Positions 8,443 to 16,621 of a stretch of 64,000 nt of DNA are shown piece after piece; positions within the stretch are counted from its first letter, which is position 1, and the number at the start of each line of letters is the position of its first letter. The notes under the pieces are model-generated. The model saw only the letters and a list, made by a program, of their open reading frames with translations. It did no database searches and was not told the origin of the DNA. The stretch is from Treponema denticola ATCC 35405 (GTDB taxonomy: Bacteria; Spirochaetota; Spirochaetia; Treponematales; Treponemataceae). The position numbers were made by a program, and so were the translations under genes. The stretch covers positions 1,364,001 through 1,428,000 of the forward strand of contig NC_002967.9 of assembly GCF_000008185.1 (NCBI RefSeq), in the 5' to 3' direction.

Positions 8443-9840
8443 ATGAAACTAAAAGATACAATAAAAAAACTAAATGATGTTCTTCCTTTTAAAATAAAAC
8501 TAAAAAATAAAAAATCCATCTTTTATTCTGCAAACAAAGCTCTTTCGTTTTTTTTACTCTGTATTTTTTTCTTCATGCTGCTCTTAGGTAAATCTTTAGA
8601 CAATTTTTCATCTAAAATAAAAAATCCTTATGCCGCAGAGGTATTCAGGACTGCCGTTAAACCCGTTTCGGAACTGTCTCAAAAATTGAAACTTGATAAT
8701 CTGATTCCTTCTGCAAGAACTTTCTTTTTACGCTATGCCGGTCTTGAAGGTTTAAGCGATTGGGATTCTTTTTATTATATGGATTCTGCAGAATTAATTC
8801 ATCGGGAAAGACTTTTAGCCTTGGAAAACTTAGGGCAGGCTATAGATAAATCTCAAGATAAAAAATCTTCTATAGATAATCTTGAGAAAGACTTAGAAAG
8901 AGCAAGAGACGGTTTACCGGCAGAATCAAAACCGGAAGATGTTGCCGCCGTTAAAAAAATGATAGATGAGCTTGAGGCAAAACTTGAAAATGTAAATACG
9001 GTTTTGGATAGGTTAAAGGACATTGAGCAGGCTAGAATTGCAGAGCTTGAAAAAATAAGACTCACACAAAAAATGTTGGAATTAAGAAAGGAAGATATAT
9101 TCGAAACTGCCGTTAAGGAAGGAGAATCAAATGTAGAGCAGGCTGAGGCGCCTAAAAAGGTTTATACCTATAATACGGAAAGACCCTTGCGTATATTAAT
9201 GATAGGGGATTCTCAGATGCACAGTATTGCCGCAGGCTTTTTAAGGCTTACAGGTCAAAACTCTTCCATAAGGGTAAAAGAAATTTCGGTTCACTCTTCA
9301 GGTTTTATAAGAAGCGATTATTACAACTGGCCTAAAAAGTTAAAGAATGTATTTGAAGAAAGTCAAAACGAACGCTATGATATTGCCGTCATTTTTTTAG
9401 GAATGAATGATTATCAAAATTTTTATGCAGATAATGGCAAAGTTCTTGTAAAAGAAACTGAAGACTGGGAATCGGCTTATAGGGATAAGGTAATAACACA
9501 TTTGGACGTTTTATTTGCAAATACAAAAAAGGTGTATTGGCTGGGCATGCCTATTGTACGGGATAAAATATACAATGCCCAATTACTCTATATTGAAGAC
9601 TTACAGAAAAAAATAGCATCTGAATATTCGAGTATAATCCTTAATAAATTTTCTCTAAGCAGTATCGCTCCCGGAGAAGGGGTTCCTTATACCGATACCG
9701 TTAAAACCGCCGAAGGTAAAAAAATAAGACTTATGAAAGATGACGGGCATCATTATACGGTTTCAGGCGGTGAATATATTATGCAGCCCTTTTTAGAGCT
9801 GCTTTATAAGGATTGGGATCTGGAACCCTGTACGCCTTAA
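8443..9840 (+). CDS. Membrane-anchored SGNH-fold O-acylation partner (AlgX/DUF459-like)
   Basis: The 465-residue protein has a signal-anchor (about residues 33-53), a coiled-coil stalk (about 130-225) and a C-terminal SGNH/GDSL domain. Its blocks are visible: MIGDSQMHS (nucleophile Ser in GDS), the glycine-asparagine block FLGMNDY, and the Asp-His block DDGHHYT. This predicts an extracytoplasmic acyl-transferase or esterase that completes the transfer begun by the MBOAT protein encoded 14 bases upstream; its SD overlaps the MBOAT stop codon. A DUF459-type peptidoglycan-related hydrolase is the alternative. The acceptor polymer is unknown. Confidence 0.85.
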   Translation: MKLKDTIKKLNDVLPFKIKLKNKKSIFYSANKALSFFLLCIFFFMLLLGKSLDNFSSKIKNPYAAEVFRTAVKPVSELSQKLKLDNLIPSARTFFLRYAGLEGLSDWDSFYYMDSAELIHRERLLALENLGQAIDKSQDKKSSIDNLEKDLERARDGLPAESKPEDVAAVKKMIDELEAKLENVNTVLDRLKDIEQARIAELEKIRLTQKMLELRKEDIFETAVKEGESNVEQAEAPKKVYTYNTERPLRILMIGDSQMHSIAAGFLRLTGQNSSIRVKEISVHSSGFIRSDYYNWPKKLKNVFEESQNERYDIAVIFLGMNDYQNFYADNGKVLVKETEDWESAYRDKVITHLDVLFANTKKVYWLGMPIVRDKIYNAQLLYIEDLQKKIASEYSSIILNKFSLSSIAPGEGVPYTDTVKTAEGKKIRLMKDDGHHYTVSGGEYIMQPFLELLYKDWDLEPCTP

Positions 9841-9855
9841 TTTAAGCCCATAGTT

Positions 9856-10896
9856 TTACCAGACATTTAATACATCCTCAGCAAAGGCAGGAAAATTTTC
9901 GAATTTTACAATCTTGCCTTCGTCCAATACTGCCTGACCCGAAAAAAAGCCGAATACTTGGTGTTGAACGCTTTTTATAAGCCCTAAATTCGTATTTGCC
10001 GAGCGGTCTATAGCCGGTATAAACTCGGCTTCAAAACGTTTATCGCTTGATATGAAATTCCAAGGCTTTAAATACTCATCATTTTTAATATGAAATTCCA
10101 CATCTGTAAGTTTATGTATTTTTCCATCATAAAAAATTACGTTTTCGCTTGCAGGGCTCCTATCGGTAAAACCATAACCTAGGTTAAAGCCGAATCTCTT
10201 CCCTTCGACTATACCGCTCCCGCTTGACCAATACCAACGGTTCTTTCTTGTCCAAAAACCCCGGCCCCAATCCAGTACAGCCCAAGAGCTGTTTTTTTCT
10301 AAAGTGATTTTATCGTTTCCAAGGCTTACGGTTCCGCTTACCGGCATACAGTTGACCTTTTCATTTAAGTAAAAACACTTACGGTTTTCTTTCCATGAAG
10401 TTGCTATGTTCATACTCTCATCATTCGGATTTCGTGTAAGCTCAATATCTGCTTTAAGCCCTGTTTTTCCGCAAGGCAGGTGCATATGAGGCACATCTGT
10501 TTGTATAATAATTTTTTCTCCCTGCTTACAAAAAAGCAGTTTCATTTTTTTATTTTTAAACTCAAGCTTATGATCCATTAGGGATGAAGGTTTTAATCCT
10601 GTTTTACCGAAGGTAAAGAAGGTCATAGCATCTTCCTGTGAAAAAGCTTTCTTTTTTAAGTCAATAAACGAAACGGAAAATAAGGCTCCAAAACCTAAGT
10701 CTGCCATTGTAGTATTTAAGCTCCAAAGCTCCTTGGAATTGGTTATGCTGTAATAGTCCCATTCCTTTATTTTAAATGCCGAAGCCTTAATCTTACTTCT
10801 ATCATAGTTCCATACAGGAAATCTTGCCCATCCTTCTTCGGTGATATGACCCTGCGCATTGAGTAAATCTTGTTTTTCCTTGACTTCATGATTCAT
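9856..10896 (-). CDS. DUF2804 domain-containing protein
   Basis: This 346-residue protein looks like the DUF2804 family: a beta-rich, soluble, probably cytoplasmic protein with a WVLDWGRGFW-like segment (seen here as SSWAVLDWGRGFWTR) and a tryptophan-rich centre (RWYWSSGSG). No catalytic activity is known to me for the family. An in-frame ATG exists at 10932, but GGAGG (plus-strand cctcc, 10905-10909) is 8 bases from the ATG at 10896, so the shorter form is chosen. It is convergent with the SGNH gene and divergent from ispE. No signal peptide is visible. Confidence 0.8.
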   Translation of the reverse strand: MNHEVKEKQDLLNAQGHITEEGWARFPVWNYDRSKIKASAFKIKEWDYYSITNSKELWSLNTTMADLGFGALFSVSFIDLKKKAFSQEDAMTFFTFGKTGLKPSSLMDHKLEFKNKKMKLLFCKQGEKIIIQTDVPHMHLPCGKTGLKADIELTRNPNDESMNIATSWKENRKCFYLNEKVNCMPVSGTVSLGNDKITLEKNSSWAVLDWGRGFWTRKNRWYWSSGSGIVEGKRFGFNLGYGFTDRSPASENVIFYDGKIHKLTDVEFHIKNDEYLKPWNFISSDKRFEAEFIPAIDRSANTNLGLIKSVQHQVFGFFSGQAVLDEGKIVKFENFPAFAEDVLNVW

Positions 10897-10991
10897 AAAT
10901 TTTTCCTCCATCGATTTATTTGCGATGTCCATTATACACTAAAACCGATTAAAATGCTCTTATAAATTACGTAAATTTCCATTATTTTGTA

Positions 10992-11019
10992 TTGACAAAA
11001 CTTTATAATTGGATATAAT
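10992..11019 (+). promoter_or_regulatory. ispE promoter, near-leaderless
   Basis: TTGACA (10992-10997) and a perfect TATAAT (11014-11019) are 16 bases apart. The ispE ATG begins only 9 bases after the -10 and there is no Shine-Dalgarno sequence. Transcription would start about 2-3 bases before the ATG. Confidence 0.75.
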
Positions 11020-11028
11020 GCTTAAGAC

Positions 11029-11883
11029 ATGATTAAAAGTGCGATTAGCCTTAAAGCTCATGCAAAAATTAATCTGCATTTGGAAGTTTTAGGAAAGAGA
11101 AGCGACGGATTTCATGACATCGTAAGTGTTTTTGCTCCGATTTCTCTTGCCGATGAGCTTTTGATGCAAAGAAAACCGGATAAAAAAGAATGTAAGGTAT
11201 TGTCTCCTTTGGCTGAATTGCCGGCAGAAAATACAATTACAAGAGCTTATGAAGAGTTTAAAAACTTTGCCGGTATTTCTGAAGGCATTTCCGTTAGGAT
11301 TTTAAAAAGAATCCCTGAAGGTGCCGGATTGGGAGGCGGGTCTTCCGATGCCGCTTCGGTTTTGCGGGGGCTTAACGATATGTTTTCTACCGGTTTAGCG
11401 GAAGAAGACTTAAGGGCTATAGCTTTGAAAATAGGAAGCGATGTTCCCTTTTTTTTGGGAAATGAGGCTGCGGTTGTAAGAGGCCGCGGAGAAACGATAA
11501 AAAGGGTTTCAGTTTTTTCAGATTATTTTGGGATTTTGATTTATCCCGAAATAAAAAGCGCTACACCCAGGGCTTACAGCCTTTTAGGCCGTAAAGAATC
11601 GGAGATACTGAATCCTGCTTTTAATCCTGAGCTTTTTTGCGGTAAAGATTGCCGTGAATGGCCTTTTTTTAACAGTTTTGAAGACGTTCTTTTTACGGAA
11701 TATCCTGCAATAAAAAAGGCAAAACAAGACCTTTTAACTAACGGGGCTGATTTTGCTCTTATGAGCGGTGCCGGTTCTTCAGTTTTCGGGCTTTTTAAAA
11801 ATGAAAAAACCGTCAAAAATGCTTATTCTAAGCTTTTAGCCGAATATGGACGATGTTTTTTCTTTTTGTTACTTGCGTTCTGA
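11029..11883 (+). CDS. ispE: 4-diphosphocytidyl-2-C-methyl-D-erythritol kinase
   Basis: IspE phosphorylates CDP-methylerythritol, the ATP-dependent step of the non-mevalonate (MEP) isoprenoid pathway. The 284-residue protein carries the start motif [13 protein letters not shown], the GHMP-kinase ATP loop [13 protein letters not shown] (about residues 97-109) and the C-terminal glycine motif [10 protein letters not shown]. Length is normal. The promoter -10 lies 9 bases upstream of the ATG with no SD, so its mRNA is probably near-leaderless. The promoter of the following spoVG lies in its 3' end. Confidence 0.96.
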
Positions 11884-11925
11884 TAGAAAGCGTAGTAAAA
11901 TATTGGTAGGTAAGTATTACCAATA
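11873..11925 (+). promoter_or_regulatory. spoVG promoter and inverted repeat
   Basis: A -35-like TTGCGT (11873-11878) and a -10-like TAAAAT (11896-11901) with a 17-base spacer lie across the end of ispE. A perfect 8-bp inverted repeat, tattggta (11901-11908) and taccaata (11918-11925), with a 9-base gap overlaps the -10 end and the expected start of transcription. It could be an operator or a 5'-end hairpin. Confidence 0.5.
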
Positions 11926-11946
11926 TTATTATGCAAGGAGGACAGT

Positions 11947-12228
11947 ATGGAAATTACAGAAGTCCGTGTTCAGAGAGTGAGTCCGGGGAATAGTTTAAAG
12001 GCTTATGCTAATATTACGTTTGATGATTGCTTTGTCCTTCATAATGTAAGAGTGATCGAGGGTAATGACGGTTTGTACATTGGAATGCCCAGCCGGAAGT
12101 TGAGTAACGGTGAGTTTAAAAATATAGCTCATCCTATCACTGCCGAGTTTAGGGAAAAGATGACAAAGGCTGTTTTGGAGGTTTACGAAAAAACACCTAT
12201 TATGCCCGGGCAAGAGGCTGAAATCTAG
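11947..12228 (+). CDS. spoVG: Septation/regulatory protein SpoVG
   Basis: SpoVG is a small nucleic-acid-binding regulator conserved in Firmicutes and spirochaetes; in Borrelia it binds DNA and RNA. The 93-residue protein shows the family core (MEITEVRVQRV, DDCFVLHNVRVIEG, GLYIGMPSRK) and a normal length. The SD AAGGAGG precedes the ATG. It is monocistronic and has its own promoter with an inverted repeat, so it may be separately regulated. Confidence 0.97.
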   Translation: MEITEVRVQRVSPGNSLKAYANITFDDCFVLHNVRVIEGNDGLYIGMPSRKLSNGEFKNIAHPITAEFREKMTKAVLEVYEKTPIMPGQEAEI

Positions 12229-12313
12229 CTTTAGCAATCAATTTGTGACGTAATACTAGTTTTATTTTTCTGTTTTTGGATACAATTTAGCTTTCGGCTT
12301 TTTGTATATATTT

Positions 12314-12386
12314 TGGGACGTCGGCAAGTGGTAAGCCAACGGCTTTTGGTGCCGTCATTCCGTAGGTTCGAATCCTACCGTCCCAG
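12314..12386 (+). tRNA. tRNA-Gln (anticodon TTG)
   Basis: A complete cloverleaf is visible: acceptor arms tgggacg (12314-12320) and cgtccca (12379-12385), discriminator G12386, anticodon stem acggc/gccgt with loop 12344-12350 and anticodon TTG at 12346-12348, and a T-arm with GGTTCGAATCC. The U1-A72 pair and G73 are typical bacterial tRNA-Gln identity elements. The 3' CCA is not encoded. Confidence 0.97.
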
Positions 12387-12456
12387 TTTTGAGGCTGCTT
12401 TTATCGGCGGCCCTTGTTGCAAACTAAATAATTGGTATTAGAGGAGTTCTGGGATT

Positions 12457-13092
12457 ATGGAACAGAGACTGTTAAACGCAAATGAAAGATCAACATATGG
12501 TAAAAATGCCGCTGTAAAAATGAGAAAAGCTGGAAGAATTCCCGCAGTAATGTATGATAGACACGGCAAATCCGTTCCTATTGATGTTGATGAAAGAGAA
12601 TTTATGAAACTTTTTAAACTTGTTACCGAAAGTACTATTGTAACATTAAATGCCGCGGGAAAGGATTACGAAGTTTTTATTAAAGATTTTCAGCATGATA
12701 TTGTTTCGGATAAGATTAAACATATCGACTTTTATGAAGTAGAAAGAGGAAAGACCTTACGTACAAAGGTTAAGATTAGACTTGAAGGTTCTCCCGAAGG
12801 TGTACGCCATGGTGGAATTCTTGAGACCGGTATTACCGAACTTGAACTTGAGTGTCTGCCTAAGGATCTTCCTGCCAGAATTATCGTTGATGTTTCTGCT
12901 CTTGATGTAAATCAATCGCTTCATGTCAGGGATATTAAGCTTCCTGAAGCCGTTACCGTTTTAACAAGCGATGATATAACGGTTGCTGCTATTAAGTTTG
13001 CTGCTGCTGAAAGTACAACACCGGCTGCAACTGAAGGTGAAGAAACCGAAGCTGCCGCTGCCGCACCCGAACCTGCTGCAGAGGATAAATAA
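12457..13092 (+). CDS. rplY: 50S ribosomal protein L25 / general stress protein Ctc
   Basis: Binds 5S rRNA in the large ribosomal subunit. The 211-residue protein is the long CTC/TL5 form: an N-terminal L25 domain (about 1-90, starting with LLNANERSTYGKNAAVKMRK), a beta-rich C-terminal domain (about 95-185) and an Ala/Glu-rich acidic tail. The SD-like GAGGAG is about 11 bases from the ATG. It follows tRNA-Gln by 70 bases and ends in a strong intrinsic terminator, so it may share the tRNA transcript. Confidence 0.96.
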   Translation: MEQRLLNANERSTYGKNAAVKMRKAGRIPAVMYDRHGKSVPIDVDEREFMKLFKLVTESTIVTLNAAGKDYEVFIKDFQHDIVSDKIKHIDFYEVERGKTLRTKVKIRLEGSPEGVRHGGILETGITELELECLPKDLPARIIVDVSALDVNQSLHVRDIKLPEAVTVLTSDDITVAAIKFAAAESTTPAATEGEETEAAAAAPEPAAEDK

Positions 13093-13111
13093 GCTTTAAT
13101 CTTAATATTTC

Positions 13112-13148
13112 AAAACTTCCGTTCCATTTAAAGGGCGGAAGTTTTTTT
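13112..13148 (+). terminator. Intrinsic terminator after rplY
   Basis: Arms aaaacttccg (13112-13121) and cggaagtttt (13136-13145) form a 10-bp stem with a 14-base loop, followed by a run of T. Confidence 0.85.
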
Positions 13149-13185
13149 ATGTCTTTATAACTTTCCCTGCATTTTTTCTTGACTG

Positions 13186-13213
13186 TTGACCATTTTTAGA
13201 AATTGTGTAAAAT
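13186..13213 (+). promoter_or_regulatory. tilS promoter, leaderless
   Basis: TTGACC (13186-13191) and TAAAAT (13208-13213) with a 16-base spacer. The ATG at 13221 is 7 bases after the -10 and lacks an SD, so the transcript probably starts at or next to the A of the ATG. Confidence 0.65.
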
Positions 13214-13220
13214 CTATCTT

Positions 13221-14585
13221 ATGGCAAAATCGTTTTTAAAAGATGTGCTTTTAGGCTTTTCCTCCTTATGCGATAGAACGGCGGCACCTTTGAGACTCCT
13301 GCTTGCCGTTTCAGGAGGAGCCGATTCTATGGCCATGCTTTCAGCCTTTTTGGAATTGAAGAGCGATATAAATGCCGAAATTTTTGTACTGACTGTAAAC
13401 CACAATATAAGACCCGAAAAAGAAACCTTAGGCGATGCCCAATTTGTTTTAGATTTTTGTAATGATAAATGTCCATGTATTTTGGCCGAAATTCCTAAAA
13501 ATACGGTATTTGATGAGGCTAAAAATAGAAAAACCGGAATTGAAGATGCTGCCCGCTTTTTAAGGTACAATGAGTTTGAAAAGGCTGCCGACTCCTTAAA
13601 TGCCGATTATATTCTAACGGCCCATAATAAAAATGATAATTATGAAACGGTTTTGATGAGGCTCTTTCAAGGCTCCGAGCCTGAAGCCCTTATGGGGATT
13701 TCTCCAAGACGGGGAAGATTTATACGCCCCATGCTTAATATCAGCCGCTCGGAAATAGAAGAATATTTAAAAGAAAAAAATATCCCGTGGAGAGAAGATG
13801 CTACTAATCTTGAAGCCTCATATCTTAGAAATAAGGTCAGACACAATCTTCTTCCTGTTTTGAGTATCTGCTTTGACGGCTGGCAAAGCGGCTTGGATAA
13901 AAGTTTGGCAAAAATAAAGGCTCAAAACGATTTTGTTATTGCCTCATATAAAACAAAAAAAGAAGAATGGGTATTGGATAAAAAGGAAGATTGCTGCCGA
14001 TGTAAATTTCTTTTTTTTCTAAGCCTTGACGAAGCCTTAAAACTTAAATTTCTTCAAGAAGGCCTTATTCTTTTAAAAGGAAAAAGAAGGATACCTTACT
14101 CGGTCTTTGACGATTTGATGAAGCTTTCCGATACTAAAAAGATAATTTTTTCCGGCGGCTTTTGTATAAAAAAAGAAGGAGATGAAGTATTGCTTTTTAA
14201 GGCCGTAACCGAAGAAAAGACAAGCGAAGTTTTTTATTCTATCTGGATTGATAAGCCTTGCTCCTTTGATACCCCTGCCGGAAATTTTAAGGCCTTAGAA
14301 AATGATGACGGCTTCTTTATAGTGCATGAAAGCGATAAAACCTGCGGTATAGGTCCTTTTAAGCCTCCCTTTTGTGTGCGTTCACGCCTCTTTGGAGATG
14401 AAATTGAGACCTCTTCGGGCTCAAAAAAATCGGTAAAAAAAATTATAAATGAGTGGAATATAGACTATGAAAATAGAAATATTTTGCCGATAATCGAAGA
14501 GGGCGGGGTAGTTAAAGGTATATACGGAGCCGTTTTCGGCAAAAAAAATTGGTATGTTGTAGGGGATTTAGGAGTAAAGAGATGA
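13221..14585 (+). CDS. tilS: tRNA(Ile)-lysidine synthase
   Basis: TilS makes lysidine at C34 of tRNA-Ile(CAU) so that AUA is read as Ile. The 454-residue protein has the N-type PP-loop SGGADS (about residues 31-36), the HNKNDNYET segment (usually HHxDDxxET, here HNKNDN, a slight divergence), and a C-terminal TilS domain. I chose the ATG at 13221; an upstream in-frame TTG at 13203 falls inside the promoter. The stop overlaps the next start (ATGA), so translation of the downstream TPR gene is probably coupled. Confidence 0.94.
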   Translation: MAKSFLKDVLLGFSSLCDRTAAPLRLLLAVSGGADSMAMLSAFLELKSDINAEIFVLTVNHNIRPEKETLGDAQFVLDFCNDKCPCILAEIPKNTVFDEAKNRKTGIEDAARFLRYNEFEKAADSLNADYILTAHNKNDNYETVLMRLFQGSEPEALMGISPRRGRFIRPMLNISRSEIEEYLKEKNIPWREDATNLEASYLRNKVRHNLLPVLSICFDGWQSGLDKSLAKIKAQNDFVIASYKTKKEEWVLDKKEDCCRCKFLFFLSLDEALKLKFLQEGLILLKGKRRIPYSVFDDLMKLSDTKKIIFSGGFCIKKEGDEVLLFKAVTEEKTSEVFYSIWIDKPCSFDTPAGNFKALENDDGFFIVHESDKTCGIGPFKPPFCVRSRLFGDEIETSSGSKKSVKKIINEWNIDYENRNILPIIEEGGVVKGIYGAVFGKKNWYVVGDLGVKR

Positions 14586-16621
14586 AATATTCCTGTAGAT
14601 TTAAGTGTTTTAAACTCAAGCATAGATTATGTGCTTTTTTTATTTTAATTTGTATAGGTATTTATGCAAATCAAACTGAGGGGGTAAATTTATCTGCTGC
14701 CCTATCATATTTGCAGAATTCCGCTAAGCTCTTTACCGAAGAAAAATGGAAGGAAGCCTTATTTGAGGCCCAGCTTGGTGAAGTTTATGATTCGAAAACC
14801 GCCGATTTTTTATATATTCAGGCAGTATGCAGTTTAAAATTAAATTATCCTAATGACGATGTATTGCAGAAAGTCAATGCTGCCTGTACCGATGGAATGA
14901 TCTGGCGTTTATACGATATAAATGCCGGCCGCTTATTGGCAGCTCAAGTCAATACACGGATGTTAAAATACAAGGAAGCTCTGGATCTTGTCAAACGTTT
15001 ACCCTTTGAATCTGCCGAGTCGGACTATGTAAGGGCAGATGCCCTCTATGGCTTGGGGCGATATGATGAGGCAAAGCAGCTTATTTCCGAAGCTCTTGAC
15101 CGCTGGGCCTTTAATTCTTCTTTTGCAAAATTGTTCTTTTTACGGGAACGCGGAAAAAAGGTAAACTTTTTAGGCAAAAAATTGGCCGAACATATAATTT
15201 CCCGCCTTTACGCGTGGCAGGATGAGGATCCGTCTCTCCTCTTGCTTGCAAGTCCATTTGAAACAAAATCGGAAGAAAATATCAGACGGCTGAAACTATA
15301 TCGAGGTATGTACTTACCCTTTACCGAATCTTATGATCTTGACGACTTATATAACCGCTCTTATTCTACATTGCTTTGTCTAAGGTACGGTATAATAGAT
15401 GAACAAACGGCTGTAAACGAATTTTTATCGGCTAAGGTTTATTATTTTAACCCGATTTTGAAGGAGTATATTCTTACTCAGGCTATGTATGAATCCCATT
15501 TGGTCGAGCTTTTACGCTTGGTTGTAAATTCCGAATTGAGAAATGAGCTTAAGAACTTTTTATCTGTTTATGAGGGTTTGGTTGTCGATGATGAAAATGG
15601 AGATCTGATTATAGATTCTAAAATCTATTATAAAAACGGCAGACCCTGGTGTGCCGAATTTGACAGCCTCCAAACAGGATATCCCGAATACACTGTGGAA
15701 TGTAACTTCGGTATTCCCTCCGTAATTCACGGCAAAAAAAATGAATATTCGGTGTCCTATGATTCATATCCGGCCGTTAAAAATTTTACCAAAAACGGTA
15801 AAAAGTATACCATGCGCCCCCTTGACTTGAATTGGGCACCGATAGAATTAAAAGAATTAAACCTAAAGCTGTATGGCATGCACCAAAAACAACAGGCCTT
15901 TTTTTCTTTAAAAGTAGGCAAAAATGTAAGAAGTCTTCATGAAGGTGCATTGATTTACTCCGCTGCATTTTCTGAAGAAAATACTTCGTACATAGACGGA
16001 GGCATAAAAAAAGTATTCTTTGATAAGGGTATCCCGATAAAGGCCGAGGTAACTGTGCTAGGGGAGCCATACTCGCAAACTAATTACAGAAAAGGCTTAC
16101 CTGTTTTTGAAAACATAGATAAAGACGGAGACGGTTATTTTGAAACAAGGATTGAGTATGATCCAAAGGGTGTATTAAAAAGGATAGATATGGATTTAAA
16201 TAAAAATAAACTCTATGAATATTCGGAATACCATCAAAAAGACGGCTCCGTTACAAAGGTTTGGGACAGCGATGAGGACGGTTCCTACGAAATTACATAT
16301 ACACAATATGAAAATGGCGACTCTCAAACCGAATGGATTCATCCCAAGCTGAATAAAAAAATCCGTGTCAGTTATAAAAACGGTGTTCCTTTCCAATTGT
16401 TTGACGGAAAAGAAAACCTTCTGCTCATTCCTTCGGATAAGGGAAACCTGTTCTGGCTTAATCGGAGTCCTACAAATATTGAAAAAGTAAACGAAAAAAT
16501 TATAGAAATATTTAACCAAACGACCCTTCCGGTTGTTTCCTATATGTTTGGTATAAATAATATCGAAGTTTTTGCCGTGCGCTCCGGAGGGTTTGTTTTT
16601 GCTGAAATCGTCAACGAATAA
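14582..16621 (+). CDS. Secreted tetratricopeptide-like protein with acidic Asp-rich repeats
   Basis: The 679-residue protein begins with a Lys/Arg-rich signal peptide (hydrophobic core about residues 16-29) followed by helical TPR-like repeats (about 40-180). The C-terminal third carries several calcium-loop-like acidic segments such as DKDGDGYFETR and DSDEDGSYEIT, each followed by a beta-strand pattern, resembling the DxDxDG repeats of secreted proteins. It overlaps tilS by 4 bases and overlaps the next gene by 23 bases. Its function is not recognised. The three-gene overlap suggests coordinated expression with the HtrA-like lipoprotein downstream. Confidence 0.8.
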   Translation: MKYSCRFKCFKLKHRLCAFFILICIGIYANQTEGVNLSAALSYLQNSAKLFTEEKWKEALFEAQLGEVYDSKTADFLYIQAVCSLKLNYPNDDVLQKVNAACTDGMIWRLYDINAGRLLAAQVNTRMLKYKEALDLVKRLPFESAESDYVRADALYGLGRYDEAKQLISEALDRWAFNSSFAKLFFLRERGKKVNFLGKKLAEHIISRLYAWQDEDPSLLLLASPFETKSEENIRRLKLYRGMYLPFTESYDLDDLYNRSYSTLLCLRYGIIDEQTAVNEFLSAKVYYFNPILKEYILTQAMYESHLVELLRLVVNSELRNELKNFLSVYEGLVVDDENGDLIIDSKIYYKNGRPWCAEFDSLQTGYPEYTVECNFGIPSVIHGKKNEYSVSYDSYPAVKNFTKNGKKYTMRPLDLNWAPIELKELNLKLYGMHQKQQAFFSLKVGKNVRSLHEGALIYSAAFSEENTSYIDGGIKKVFFDKGIPIKAEVTVLGEPYSQTNYRKGLPVFENIDKDGDGYFETRIEYDPKGVLKRIDMDLNKNKLYEYSEYHQKDGSVTKVWDSDEDGSYEITYTQYENGDSQTEWIHPKLNKKIRVSYKNGVPFQLFDGKENLLLIPSDKGNLFWLNRSPTNIEKVNEKIIEIFNQTTLPVVSYMFGINNIEVFAVRSGGFVFAEIVNE

